DNA of 64,000 bases from Exiguobacterium sp018617385 (GTDB lineage Bacteria; Bacillota; Bacilli; Exiguobacteriales; Exiguobacteriaceae). The stretch spans positions 682,001 through 746,000 of the forward strand of contig NZ_JACSKA010000001.1 in assembly GCF_018617385.1 (NCBI RefSeq), given 5' to 3'. Both the position numbers and the translations under genes were made by a program. The notes under the pieces are model-generated. The model did no database searches and was not told where the DNA came from. It saw only the letters and a program-made list of their open reading frames with translations. This document shows, in pieces, positions 19,982 through 28,804 of this stretch; the first letter of the stretch is position 1, and each line of letters begins with the position of its first letter.

Positions 19982-21127
19982 ATGCAACGGCAGGAGCAAA
20001 AACAAATCCAGCAACAACAGATGACGCAAGACCTCGTGCAGCGGTTACCGGTCCTTGAAGCGGATCGTCTCGCGCTCGCATTCCGGTTGGCGCGTCTTGC
20101 ACGGCATAACCCAAACATTCACATCGGGAGCGGGGGCGTCGATTGGATTGCAGATGCGGCAAGCTCGTTTGAAGAGAAGCTGTTCACACAGATTCATGAG
20201 GGGAGCGGCAGCGAGTCTGAGAAAGCGTTGCGACGACAACTCGTCCTCTTGCTCGACCATCGGGGGTTATTGCCGGATGCGAATGAGGTGTTGGCGGAGC
20301 GACTCGGTGTCGACGTCACTCAAATCGAACAGGCGAGGCAGGCACTCTTATTTCTTGAACCGACGGGGATCGGGTCAAGAACTGAACGGGAGTGTCAATA
20401 TCGACATGCAATCGAACATGAGGACCCTCGCGTCGTCGATGTATTCGAAGCGATCGAGAGCGGGGTGAGTCCTCAACAGATGACGACTGCTCTTGCTATT
20501 TCAGATGAGGAATTGGCAAGGCTGGAACGAATCGTCGCGACACTTCCGAAACGTCCTCTATTATATGAAGAAACGGGTCATGTTTTTCCGGAACTCGAAG
20601 TACGCTATGAAGAGGGGAAACTCGTCACGACATGGCTCAGTCCGGAACTCGACGAAACGCGTGTCGGGAATGACCGCGAGGCGAAATGGTGGATGACGTC
20701 CCTCTCGATGCGGAATGAGACGCTGCGTGAAATCTGGTCAATCATTGAAGCACGTCAGACCGAGTGGCTCCAAGGGGAACTCGTTCTCCATCCGTTGACC
20801 CGGAGGACGGTCGCGCAACTCATCGGAAAACATGAATCGACGGTCGGCCGAGCGATTCAAGGAAAGTTCGCTAAGACAGAGGGTGGCATCATGGAGTGGC
20901 GACACTTTTTTGTTCGGTCGACAAGTCGTGGGCATTCGCCGTTTATGATTAAACGAACCCTTGCTGAATTGATTCAACGGGAAACGACACCGCAAAGTGA
21001 CCAGGCGCTTGCGCATGAATTGGCAAGATACGGCTATCAAGTGACCCGGCGGACGGTGACGAACTATCGGGAAGAGCTTGGATTCGGCAATTCGCGCGAG
21101 CGCGAGCGACAGTTATGGAAGGGATGA
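19982..21127 (+). CDS. rpoN: RNA polymerase sigma-54 factor
   Basis: Alternative sigma factor (SigL in Bacillus) that needs an AAA+ enhancer-binding activator and reads -24/-12 promoters. The N-terminus is Gln-rich (region I). A core-binding region follows, then a helix-turn-helix (HESTVGRAIQGKF) and a C-terminal RpoN box variant (RRTVTNYREEL, 356-366; usual form ARRTVAKYRE). At 381 aa it is shorter than B. subtilis SigL (about 436), mainly lacking the acidic region II. ATG follows AGAGGGGGGAG. No enhancer-binding activator gene is in the window. Confidence 0.93.
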   Translation: MQRQEQKQIQQQQMTQDLVQRLPVLEADRLALAFRLARLARHNPNIHIGSGGVDWIADAASSFEEKLFTQIHEGSGSESEKALRRQLVLLLDHRGLLPDANEVLAERLGVDVTQIEQARQALLFLEPTGIGSRTERECQYRHAIEHEDPRVVDVFEAIESGVSPQQMTTALAISDEELARLERIVATLPKRPLLYEETGHVFPELEVRYEEGKLVTTWLSPELDETRVGNDREAKWWMTSLSMRNETLREIWSIIEARQTEWLQGELVLHPLTRRTVAQLIGKHESTVGRAIQGKFAKTEGGIMEWRHFFVRSTSRGHSPFMIKRTLAELIQRETTPQSDQALAHELARYGYQVTRRTVTNYREELGFGNSRERERQLWKG

Positions 21128-21132
21128 CGAAA

Positions 21133-21390
21133 ATGAAATTAACATTATATAAACGCGACAATTGCTCACTATGTGACGAGGCGGTCATCATGCTCGAATG
21201 GTTACAGGAAGATTATCCGATCGAACTCGAACAGGTCGACATCACGGGGGATGAGGTGCTCGAGGCGAAGTACCTTTTTGAAATCCCCGTTCTCATACAT
21301 GAAGGTGTGGTCATCAGTCAAGGGCGATATGATGACAACAAAGTTGAAGATTTTGTTAAGTATACGCTTACATCGAAAAAAAACGTTTGA
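21133..21390 (+). CDS. Glutaredoxin-like thiol protein
   Basis: An 85-aa thioredoxin-fold protein with a CSLC redox motif at 11-14 after the beta-strand KLTLYKRDN, a helix EAVIMLEWL, and the cis-Pro segment FEIPVLIHEG. It fits the DUF836/glutaredoxin-like family. The ATG at 21133 lies 9 bp after GGAAGGG; earlier in-frame ATGs at 21124 and inside rpoN are worse placed. Coupled to rpoN by the short distance. Partner and substrate unknown. Confidence 0.85.
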   Translation: MKLTLYKRDNCSLCDEAVIMLEWLQEDYPIELEQVDITGDEVLEAKYLFEIPVLIHEGVVISQGRYDDNKVEDFVKYTLTSKKNV

Positions 21391-21395
21391 AGGGG

Positions 21396-21424
21396 TTGCC
21401 AGACGGAAAAGTGATTGATAAGAT
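21396..21424 (+). promoter_or_regulatory. cggR-gapA operon promoter
   Basis: -35 TTGCCA (21396-21401), 17-bp spacer, -10 TAAGAT (21419-21424), ending 69 bp before the cggR start, with the CggR-like operator just downstream. Confidence 0.7.
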
Positions 21425-21437
21425 GAACTCGTAGCGG

Positions 21438-21474
21438 TGGGACGCAAATAAAAAAGTGGGACAAAAGTTGTCCA
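21438..21474 (+). promoter_or_regulatory. CggR-type operator
   Basis: Two TGGGAC motifs (21438-21443 and 21457-21462) lie 19 bp apart; the second continues as GGGAC-N6-TGTCC. The known B. subtilis operator is two tandem CGGGAC-N6-TGTC units 20 bp apart, placed between the promoter and cggR. The second unit here fits well; the first lacks its TGTC half. Confidence 0.6.
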
Positions 21475-21493
21475 CACTGAAAGTCGAGGGGGT

Positions 21494-22528
21494 ATGAGCA
21501 TGATCCAGCAACTGATTCACGTTCAGAAGCAAATTGTCCCTGACCTGCTCGATACGCTCCGACATCGTTACGATATCTTACATTATGTCCGCTTGATGCA
21601 GCCGATTGGCCGCAGGACACTCGCAACGAGCTTGGGACTTACCGAACGGGTACTCAGACGAGAAGTCGACTTTTTGAAAGACCAAGGTCTTCTTTACGTC
21701 GCTACTCAAGGAATTTCCCTCAGTGAGACGGGACGAAACGTCTTACGAGACTTGCACGAGATCATGGGAGAACTTCTCGGGATCTCAGAAGTGGCAAGAG
21801 AGCTCGAAGAGAAATTAGGGGTTCGCCAAGTCGTCATCGTACCGGGTGACTCGGATGAGACATTCTGGGTTCAACGCGATATCGGACGGGCGGCGGTCAC
21901 GCAACTAAAAGCGCGGCTCGCACCGGATGATAATGTGATTGCGGTAACGGGAGGAACGACGATGGCATCGGTCGCGGCGATGATGTCGCCCGATAAAAAA
22001 GAACGCCCGATGCATTTCGTGCCCGCACGTGGAGGTCTTGGAGAAACGCTTGAACTCCAGGCGAACACCGTCTGTTCACGCATGGCGGACCGGGCCCACG
22101 CAGACTATCATCTTCTACATATTCCGGATGAAGTATCACAAGAAACATTCGACCGGATGGTGGAGGAACCTAGCATAAAAAATGTGCTGGAAATGATTAG
22201 AGCGGCGCGAATTGTGGTACATGGAATTGGTGAGGCAGAAACGATGGCAAAGCGCCGTCACGCATCACCGGAGCATTTGCGGATGATTGAACGGCATGAC
22301 GCCGTCGCCGAGGCATTCGGATATTATTTCAATGCTGAAGGTGAAATCGTTCATCGCGTCAAGACGGTCGGAATCCAACTCGAAGAGCTGGATGACATGG
22401 ATACCGTCATCGCGGTTGCTGGAGGAAAATCGAAGGCACAGGCGATCGCCGCTTATGCGAAACACACGTCGAACATCATCCTCGTCACAGACGAAGGTGC
22501 GGCGAAAGAATTATTAACTTGTTATTAA
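21494..22528 (+). CDS. cggR: Central glycolytic genes regulator CggR
   Basis: A SorC/DeoR-type repressor of 344 aa with an N-terminal winged helix (about 20-75, PIGRRTLATSLGLTERVLRR) and a C-terminal sugar-phosphate-binding domain with TGGTTMASVA (about 155-165). In B. subtilis fructose-1,6-bisphosphate releases CggR from its operator, turning on the operon it heads. Here it directly precedes gapA-pgk-tpiA-gpmI-eno in the same order. ATG start follows GAGGGGG. An upstream operator-like repeat supports autoregulation. Confidence 0.95.
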   Translation: MSMIQQLIHVQKQIVPDLLDTLRHRYDILHYVRLMQPIGRRTLATSLGLTERVLRREVDFLKDQGLLYVATQGISLSETGRNVLRDLHEIMGELLGISEVARELEEKLGVRQVVIVPGDSDETFWVQRDIGRAAVTQLKARLAPDDNVIAVTGGTTMASVAAMMSPDKKERPMHFVPARGGLGETLELQANTVCSRMADRAHADYHLLHIPDEVSQETFDRMVEEPSIKNVLEMIRAARIVVHGIGEAETMAKRRHASPEHLRMIERHDAVAEAFGYYFNAEGEIVHRVKTVGIQLEELDDMDTVIAVAGGKSKAQAIAAYAKHTSNIILVTDEGAAKELLTCY

Positions 22529-22587
22529 AGAGTTGACCCCCCGTTGGCTCTTCAATAAATAGCTTCTACCCTAAGGAGGAAATTAAC

Positions 22588-23595
22588 ATGGCAGTAAAAG
22601 TTGGTATTAACGGATTTGGACGTATCGGTCGTTTAGCATTCCGCGAGATCATCAAAAACGAAGGAATCGAAGTTGTTGCAATCAACGACTTGACAGACAC
22701 GAAGATGCTTGCGCACCTTCTCAAGTATGACACGACTCAAGGTCGTTTCGACGGAGAAGTTGAAGTACACGACGATCACTTCCTCGTAAACGGAGAGAAA
22801 GTGATCACGCTTGCTAACCGTAACCCTGAAGAACTTCCATGGGGAGACCTCGGTGTAGACATCGTTCTCGAATGTACTGGATTCTTCACTTCAAAAGAAA
22901 AAGCTGAGCTTCACTTGAAAGCTGGCGCGAAGAAAGTTGTTATCTCGGCTCCTGCTACAGGTGACATGAAGACTGTTGTTTACAACACAAACCACGACAT
23001 CCTCGATGGTACTGAAACAGTCATCTCAGGTGCTTCTTGTACAACAAACTGCTTGGCGCCAATGGCTAAAGTACTTCAAGACCAGTTCGGAATCGTTGAA
23101 GGTCTCATGACGACGATCCACGCTTACACTGGCGACCAAAACACGCTTGACGCTCCACACCCGAAAGGTGACTTCCGTCGTGCGCGTGCAGCTGCAGCGA
23201 ACATCGTTCCTAACACAACAGGTGCTGCGAAAGCAATCGGTCTCGTAATCCCTGAACTTCAAGGAAAACTTGACGGTGCTGCACAACGTGTACCAGTTGC
23301 TACAGGTTCACTCACTGAGCTCGTAACTGTACTCGACAAGCAAGTATCTGTTGACGAAGTAAACGCAGCAATGAAAGCAGCAGCGAACGAGTCATTCGGT
23401 TACACTGAAGACGAAATCGTTTCTTCTGACATCGTTGGAATCACATACGGTTCACTCTTCGACGCGACTCAAACGAAAGTCATGACAGTTGGCGACAAGC
23501 AACTCGTTAAAACAGTTTCTTGGTACGACAACGAAATGTCTTACACTGCACAATTGGTTCGCACAGTTAAGCACTTCGCTAACATCGCGAAGTAA
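22588..23595 (+). CDS. gapA: Glyceraldehyde-3-phosphate dehydrogenase (glycolytic)
   Basis: Oxidises glyceraldehyde-3-phosphate to 1,3-bisphosphoglycerate with NAD+. The 335-aa protein shows the NAD-binding start NGFGRIGR (9-16) and the catalytic Cys151 in SCTTNCLAP. Position behind cggR makes it the glycolytic GapA rather than the gluconeogenic GapB. The strong AAGGAGG site and codon use rich in GTT, GCT and ACT mark high expression. Confidence 0.98.
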   Translation: MAVKVGINGFGRIGRLAFREIIKNEGIEVVAINDLTDTKMLAHLLKYDTTQGRFDGEVEVHDDHFLVNGEKVITLANRNPEELPWGDLGVDIVLECTGFFTSKEKAELHLKAGAKKVVISAPATGDMKTVVYNTNHDILDGTETVISGASCTTNCLAPMAKVLQDQFGIVEGLMTTIHAYTGDQNTLDAPHPKGDFRRARAAAANIVPNTTGAAKAIGLVIPELQGKLDGAAQRVPVATGSLTELVTVLDKQVSVDEVNAAMKAAANESFGYTEDEIVSSDIVGITYGSLFDATQTKVMTVGDKQLVKTVSWYDNEMSYTAQLVRTVKHFANIAK

Positions 23596-23621
23596 TTTCG
23601 TGAACTAAATAGAATCAAATA

Positions 23622-23653
23622 GGAGCGGAAACAAGAGATTGTTCTCCGCTCTA
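23622..23653 (+). other. Stem-loop between gapA and pgk
   Basis: GAGCGGA-AACAA/TTGTT-TCCGCTC forms a 12-bp stem with one bulged C and a GAGA loop. It has only a weak T-rich tail (CTATTTAT), so it may be a leaky terminator or an mRNA-stabilising end that sets gapA above pgk. Confidence 0.5.
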
Positions 23654-23692
23654 TTTATGAAATGACACGCACGACATATGGAGGCGAAAGTT

Positions 23693-24877
23693 ATGAACAA
23701 ACAGTCTATTCGTGACATCGATGTAAAAGGGAAACGCGTCTTTTGCCGCGTTGACTTCAACGTTCCACTCAAAGATGGCGTCATCCAAGACGAAACTCGG
23801 ATCCAAGCCGCACTTCCAACGATCAAGCACTTGCTTGACGGTGGTGCGAAACTCGTCCTTGCGAGCCACCTCGGCCGTCCAAAAGGCGAGAAAAACCCTG
23901 AGTTCTCACTTGCTCCGGTAGCGAAGCGTCTCGCTGAGCTCCTCGGAAAAGATGTACCGCTCGTCGAAGAAGCATACGGTCCGGTCGCAGAAGAAGCGGT
24001 CGCTAAACTCTCTGAAGGCGATGTCGTCGTTTTAGAGAACGTTCGTTTCTACCCAGGTGAAACGAAAAACGACGCTGAACTTGCTAAAGGATTTGCAGCA
24101 CTTGCTGACGTATACGTCAACGACGCGTTCGGCGCGGCTCACCGTGCACACGCTTCAACTGAAGGGATTGCACACCACGTGGACACAGCCGTTGCTGGTC
24201 TCTTGATGGAAAAAGAACTTGAAGTTCTCGGCAAAGCTCTTTCAAACCCAGACCGTCCGTTCACGGCGATTATCGGCGGGTCGAAAGTAGCGGATAAGAT
24301 TGGGGTCATCGACCACCTTCTTGACATCGTTGACACACTCATCATCGGTGGCGGACTCTCGTACACGTTCTCGAAAGCACTCGGGCACGAAGTCGGAACG
24401 TCACTCCTTGAAGAGGATAAGCTTGACCTCGCTCGTCAATTCATGAAGAAAGCAGAAGACAAAGGCGTGAAATTCTTGATGCCTGTTGACTGCGTCATCA
24501 CGAAAGAATTTGGCGAAGAAACGTATGTCGGCCCAGTCGATATCGACTCGATCCCAGCGGATCACATGGGTCTCGATATCGGACCGAAGACAGTCGAACT
24601 TTACGCGGATGCGATTCGCGAATCGAAACTTGTCGTATGGAACGGACCGATGGGCGTATTCGAACTCGATAAATACGCAAACGGAACGAAAGGTGTCGCT
24701 CAAGCACTTGCGGACAGCGATGCATACTCAATCATCGGTGGTGGCGACTCAGCCGCTGCGGCAGCCAAGTTTGGTCTTGCTGACAAGATGAGTCACATCT
24801 CAACTGGTGGCGGCGCGTCACTCGAATTCATGGAAGGCAAGAAACTTCCAGGTGTCGAGGCGTTGAACGACAAGTAA
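23693..24877 (+). CDS. pgk: Phosphoglycerate kinase
   Basis: Makes ATP from 1,3-bisphosphoglycerate and ADP. The protein (394 aa) begins MNKQSIRDIDVKGKRVFCRV, with substrate-binding motif DFNVPL and a C-terminal nucleotide loop GGGDSAAA. The ATG at 23693 was preferred over one at 23678 because GGAGG (23680-23684) lies 8 bp before it and the N-terminus then matches known Pgk. Third gene of the glycolytic operon. Confidence 0.97.
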   Translation: MNKQSIRDIDVKGKRVFCRVDFNVPLKDGVIQDETRIQAALPTIKHLLDGGAKLVLASHLGRPKGEKNPEFSLAPVAKRLAELLGKDVPLVEEAYGPVAEEAVAKLSEGDVVVLENVRFYPGETKNDAELAKGFAALADVYVNDAFGAAHRAHASTEGIAHHVDTAVAGLLMEKELEVLGKALSNPDRPFTAIIGGSKVADKIGVIDHLLDIVDTLIIGGGLSYTFSKALGHEVGTSLLEEDKLDLARQFMKKAEDKGVKFLMPVDCVITKEFGEETYVGPVDIDSIPADHMGLDIGPKTVELYADAIRESKLVVWNGPMGVFELDKYANGTKGVAQALADSDAYSIIGGGDSAAAAAKFGLADKMSHISTGGGASLEFMEGKKLPGVEALNDK

Positions 24878-24895
24878 TTTAGAGGAGGGTTATCG

Positions 24896-25648
24896 ATGCG
24901 TAAACCGATTATTGCAGGTAACTGGAAAATGAACAAAACACTCTCGGAAGCTGTTGCTTTCGTTGAGGAAGTAAAAAACAACATCCCATCTACTGACAAA
25001 GTAGATGCGGCGATTGGTGCTCCGGCACTTTTCCTCGCACCGATGGTAGAAGCAGCTAAAGGGTCAAACTTGAAGCTCGGTGCACAAAACATGTACGACA
25101 AAGATAGCGGTGCCTACACTGGCGAAATCAGCCCAGTGATGGTCGCTGACCTCGGCGTGACTTATGTCATCCTCGGTCACTCAGAACGTCGCGAGTACTT
25201 CGGCGAATCAGATGCGTTCATCAACAGCAAAACGAAAAAAGCGTTTGAACACGGTCTTACGCCAATCGTTTGTGTCGGTGAAACTCTCGAAGAGCGCGAA
25301 GGCGACAAGTTCGAAGAAGTCATCAAAACACAAGTCGAAGGCGGCCTCGCTGACCTCTCTGCTGACCAAGTCAAACAACTCGTCATCGCGTACGAGCCAG
25401 TTTGGGCAATCGGTACAGGGAAATCAGCGGATGAAGCGGACGCACAAAGCTCTTGTAAATATGTTCGCGACGTGGTGAAAGGTCTTTACGGCGAAGACGT
25501 GGCGGCTGCAGTACGCATCCAATACGGCGGATCTGTTAAACCTGAGAACATCAAAGAGTATATGGCACAGGAAGACATCGACGGCGCACTCGTCGGCGGT
25601 GCTTCACTTGAAGCCGCTTCGTTCCTCAAATTGTTGGAGGCGATTTAA
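24896..25648 (+). CDS. tpiA: Triosephosphate isomerase
   Basis: Interconverts dihydroxyacetone phosphate and glyceraldehyde-3-phosphate. The 250-aa TIM barrel has Asn9/Lys11 (GNWKMNKT), catalytic His95 (ILGHSERR) and catalytic Glu167 (AYEPVWAIGTG), with the phosphate loop YGGSVKPEN. ATG follows AGAGGAGGG. The stop codon is followed at once by gpmI. Confidence 0.98.
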   Translation: MRKPIIAGNWKMNKTLSEAVAFVEEVKNNIPSTDKVDAAIGAPALFLAPMVEAAKGSNLKLGAQNMYDKDSGAYTGEISPVMVADLGVTYVILGHSERREYFGESDAFINSKTKKAFEHGLTPIVCVGETLEEREGDKFEEVIKTQVEGGLADLSADQVKQLVIAYEPVWAIGTGKSADEADAQSSCKYVRDVVKGLYGEDVAAAVRIQYGGSVKPENIKEYMAQEDIDGALVGGASLEAASFLKLLEAI

Positions 25649-27187
25649 ATGGCTAGACCAGTCGCACTCATCATCTTAGATGGTTTCGGGATGCGTGACG
25701 AATCGTTTGGTAACGCAGTCATGGCTGCGGACAAACCGAACTTCGACCGCTACTGGGAGCAGTATCCACATACGCTCTTAAACGCAAAAGGCGAGTACGT
25801 CGGTCTTCCAGAAGGACAGATGGGGAACTCGGAAGTCGGTCACTTGAACATCGGTGCCGGCCGAGTCGTCTATCAGTCACTCTCACGCGTCAACAACGCG
25901 ATCAAAGACCGTTCGTTATTCGACCGTCAGGCGATGAACCATTTGGCAGGTCATGTGAAGAAACATGATTCGAGCCTCCATATCATGGGCCTCGTATCAG
26001 ATGGCGGGATTCACTCGCACATCAATCACATGTTTGCCATCGTTGAGTTCGCAAAACTCCACGGTATCGAAAAAGTGTACATTCACGCGTTCACGGACGG
26101 CCGTGACTGTGATCCGAAATCAGGAGCTGGTTTCCTCAAGGAAACAGAAGAAAAGCTTGCTGAGCTCGGTGTCGGTCAAGTCGCTAGCGTGTCTGGTCGC
26201 TACTATGCCATGGACCGCGACAACCGCTGGGAGCGCGTCGAGAAAGTATACGACGTCCTCGTAAACGGTAAAGGCGAAGTCGGTACGGACCCAGTCGAAG
26301 TTCTCAAGAAGTCTTACGAGAACGATTTGACGGATGAGTTCGTCTTACCGACTGTCATCGAAAAAGATGGCAAGCCGGTCGCGACAATCCAAGACAACGA
26401 TGCCATCATGTTCTTCAACTTCCGTCCGGACCGGGCGATCCAGTTGTCGAAAGTGTTCAAAGAGAAAGCCGGATTCAAAGGCTTCACACTCTCGGACAAG
26501 CATCCTGAGAACCTTCTCCTCGTTTCGATGACGAAGTACTCAGATGATATCGACACGGATATCGTCTTCCCACCGGAAGATTTGAAAAACACACTCGGGG
26601 AAACACTCTCTGCACAAGGGTACAAACAACTCCGTGCCGCAGAAACAGAGAAGTACCCACACGTCACGTTCTTCTTGAACGGACAAAAAGAACAACCATT
26701 CAAAGGTGAGGATCGACTCCTCGTCCCTTCACCGAAAGTCGCGACGTACGACTTACAACCAGAAATGAGCGCATATGAGCTCACGGACGGCTTGCTCGAG
26801 CGTATCGAATCAGATGAGTATGATGCATACATCATTAACTTCGCAAACCCGGATATGGTTGGTCACTCAGGGAAGCTTGAGCCGACGAAAAAAGCGATCG
26901 AAGCGGTCGACGAATGCCTCGGTAAAGTAGTGGACGCATTACTTGCTAAAGGTGGAGCGGCCATCATCACAGCGGACCACGGGAACGCGGACATCGTCAC
27001 GAACCCGGACGGCTCACCGATGACGGCGCACACGACGGAACCTGTTCCATGTATCGTCACAAAAGAGGGAGTCGAACTGAAACCAGTTCTCGAAGGCGCG
27101 CTTTGCGACCTCGCCCCAACGCTTCTTCACCTTCTCGGTGGAGAGCAACCAGCTGAAATGACTGGTTCGTCAATCGTTACAAAATAA
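25649..27187 (+). CDS. gpmI: 2,3-bisphosphoglycerate-independent phosphoglycerate mutase
   Basis: Mn2+-dependent enzyme converting 3-phosphoglycerate to 2-phosphoglycerate. The 512-aa protein has the alkaline phosphatase-type metal site (Asp11 in ILDGFG), the phospho-acceptor Ser61 (MGNSEVGH), and the C-terminal metal ligands in FANPDMVGHSG and TADHGNAD. It starts immediately after the tpiA stop, with its ribosome site TTGGAGG in the tpiA tail. Confidence 0.97.
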   Translation: MARPVALIILDGFGMRDESFGNAVMAADKPNFDRYWEQYPHTLLNAKGEYVGLPEGQMGNSEVGHLNIGAGRVVYQSLSRVNNAIKDRSLFDRQAMNHLAGHVKKHDSSLHIMGLVSDGGIHSHINHMFAIVEFAKLHGIEKVYIHAFTDGRDCDPKSGAGFLKETEEKLAELGVGQVASVSGRYYAMDRDNRWERVEKVYDVLVNGKGEVGTDPVEVLKKSYENDLTDEFVLPTVIEKDGKPVATIQDNDAIMFFNFRPDRAIQLSKVFKEKAGFKGFTLSDKHPENLLLVSMTKYSDDIDTDIVFPPEDLKNTLGETLSAQGYKQLRAAETEKYPHVTFFLNGQKEQPFKGEDRLLVPSPKVATYDLQPEMSAYELTDGLLERIESDEYDAYIINFANPDMVGHSGKLEPTKKAIEAVDECLGKVVDALLAKGGAAIITADHGNADIVTNPDGSPMTAHTTEPVPCIVTKEGVELKPVLEGALCDLAPTLLHLLGGEQPAEMTGSSIVTK

Positions 27188-27223
27188 TACAACTATTTTT
27201 CATACGAAAAGGAGCGATTTTTC

Positions 27224-28516
27224 ATGTCAATGATTACAGAAATTTACGCACGCGAGATTTTAGATTCACGCGGTAACCCATCAGTAGAAGTAGAAGTCTT
27301 CACAGAAGACGGCGGTTTCGGCCGTGCCCTCGTCCCATCAGGCGCATCAACAGGTGAGCACGAAGCTGTTGAGCTTCGCGATGGCGACAAGTCACGTTAC
27401 CTCGGTAAAGGTGTCTTGAAAGCAGTTGCGAACGTGAACGACACGATCGCACCAGAACTCATCGGCTACGATGTATTCGACCAAAACGCAATCGATGCGA
27501 AAATGATCGAACTCGACGGTACGCCAAACAAAGCAAAACTTGGTGCAAACGCAATCCTCGGTGTGTCAATGGCAGCCGCTCACGCAGCAGCAGATGAGCT
27601 CGGTCTTCCACTTTACACTTACCTCGGTGGATTCAACGCGAAGACACTTCCAACACCAATGATGAACATCATCAACGGTGGTTCGCACGCGGACAACAAC
27701 GTGGACTTCCAAGAGTTCATGATCATGCCTGTTGGCGCGCCTACATTCCGTGAAGCGCTCCGCATGGGTGCTGAAGTATTCCACGCCCTCAAATCAGTCC
27801 TTTCTGGTATGGGTCTTAACACAGCTGTCGGTGACGAAGGTGGTTTCGCACCAAACTTGAAGTCTAACGAAGAAGCGATCACAGTTATCCTTGAAGCGAT
27901 CGAAAAAGCTGGTTACAAACCAGGTGAAGACGTCTACCTCGCAATGGACGTTGCATCTTCTGAGTTCTACGACAAATCAACTGGTAAATACGAACTCGCT
28001 GGCGAAGGCAAGTCACTCACAACTGCTGAGCTTGTAGACTTCTACGCTGAGCTCGTTGACAAGTACCCAATCCTCTCAATCGAAGATGGTTGTGACGAAA
28101 ACGACTGGGATGGCCACAAGCTTCTCACAGACAAAATCGGACACAAAGTTCAACTCGTTGGGGATGACCTCTTCGTAACGAACACATCGAAACTTGCTGA
28201 AGGGATCGAAAAAGGAATCGCAAACTCGATTCTCATCAAAGTTAACCAAATCGGTACGCTCACAGAAACATTCGACGCGATCGAAATGGCTAAAAAAGCT
28301 GGTTACACAGCAGTCGTCTCTCACCGTTCTGGTGAAACAGAAGACGCAACAATCGCAGACATCGCTGTTGCGACAAACGCTGGACAAATCAAAACTGGTT
28401 CACTTTCACGTACAGACCGTATCGCGAAATACAACCAACTTCTCCGCATCGAAGACATGCTCGGCGATGTAGCGAAATACGACGGCATCAAGTCGTTCTA
28501 CAACCTTAAAAAATAA
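27224..28516 (+). CDS. eno: Enolase
   Basis: Dehydrates 2-phosphoglycerate to phosphoenolpyruvate. Typical 430-aa enolase: N-terminal YAREILDSRGNPSVEVEV, active-site regions SGASTGEHEA, LSIEDGCDENDWDG, LIKVNQIGTLTE and SHRSGETED are all present. The ATG follows AAAGGAG. Last gene of the cggR operon, ended by a strong terminator. Confidence 0.98.
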   Translation: MSMITEIYAREILDSRGNPSVEVEVFTEDGGFGRALVPSGASTGEHEAVELRDGDKSRYLGKGVLKAVANVNDTIAPELIGYDVFDQNAIDAKMIELDGTPNKAKLGANAILGVSMAAAHAAADELGLPLYTYLGGFNAKTLPTPMMNIINGGSHADNNVDFQEFMIMPVGAPTFREALRMGAEVFHALKSVLSGMGLNTAVGDEGGFAPNLKSNEEAITVILEAIEKAGYKPGEDVYLAMDVASSEFYDKSTGKYELAGEGKSLTTAELVDFYAELVDKYPILSIEDGCDENDWDGHKLLTDKIGHKVQLVGDDLFVTNTSKLAEGIEKGIANSILIKVNQIGTLTETFDAIEMAKKAGYTAVVSHRSGETEDATIADIAVATNAGQIKTGSLSRTDRIAKYNQLLRIEDMLGDVAKYDGIKSFYNLKK

Positions 28517-28530
28517 TTGATTGATTGTTT

Positions 28531-28561
28531 CAGGCTCGCCAATCGGCGGGCCTGTTTTTTT
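28531..28561 (+). terminator. Terminator of the glycolytic operon
   Basis: CAGGCTCGCC/GGCGGGCCTG hairpin with an AATC loop and a seven-T tail. Confidence 0.9.
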
Positions 28562-28621
28562 GTGAATTAAGTTGACGTTCATTTGAGGATGGGACGACTG
28601 ATTGGTCGTCTATCCGTCTTT

Positions 28622-28723
28622 GCGGCACCGATGCTTTCTGCAGGCAATCCACGGAGCCTCCTCGCGCTTACGCGCTTGCGGGGTCTCCGCGAGATTGCTT
28701 TCCTGCAAGAGTCACGGTGCCGC
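28622..28723. repeat. Intergenic long imperfect hairpin, Bacillales repeat-like
   Basis: A 102-bp palindromic element. The outer arms GCGGCACCG (28622-28630) and CGGTGCCGC (28715-28723) are exact complements. Inside, TGCAGG-CAATC-CGGAG on the left faces CTCCG-GATTG-CCTGCA on the right with small mismatches, and the centre is rich in GCGC/CGCG. The pattern (CTCCTCG, CGGGGTCTCCG, TTTCCTGCA) resembles the roughly 100-bp hairpin repeats spread between genes in many Bacillaceae. I see one copy in the window. ORFs through it look non-coding. Confidence 0.65.
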
Positions 28724-28804
28724 TTGGACGAGCGTGAACGCTCTGTGTCGAACCTCCTCGTGCTGTATACTGAACGTGATTGATGAAGAATAGGGGTGGA
28801 TTGG

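Noticed and set aside
28583..28793. Two overlapping short open frames after eno
   Set aside because: They translate the hairpin repeat and give no protein-like sequence.
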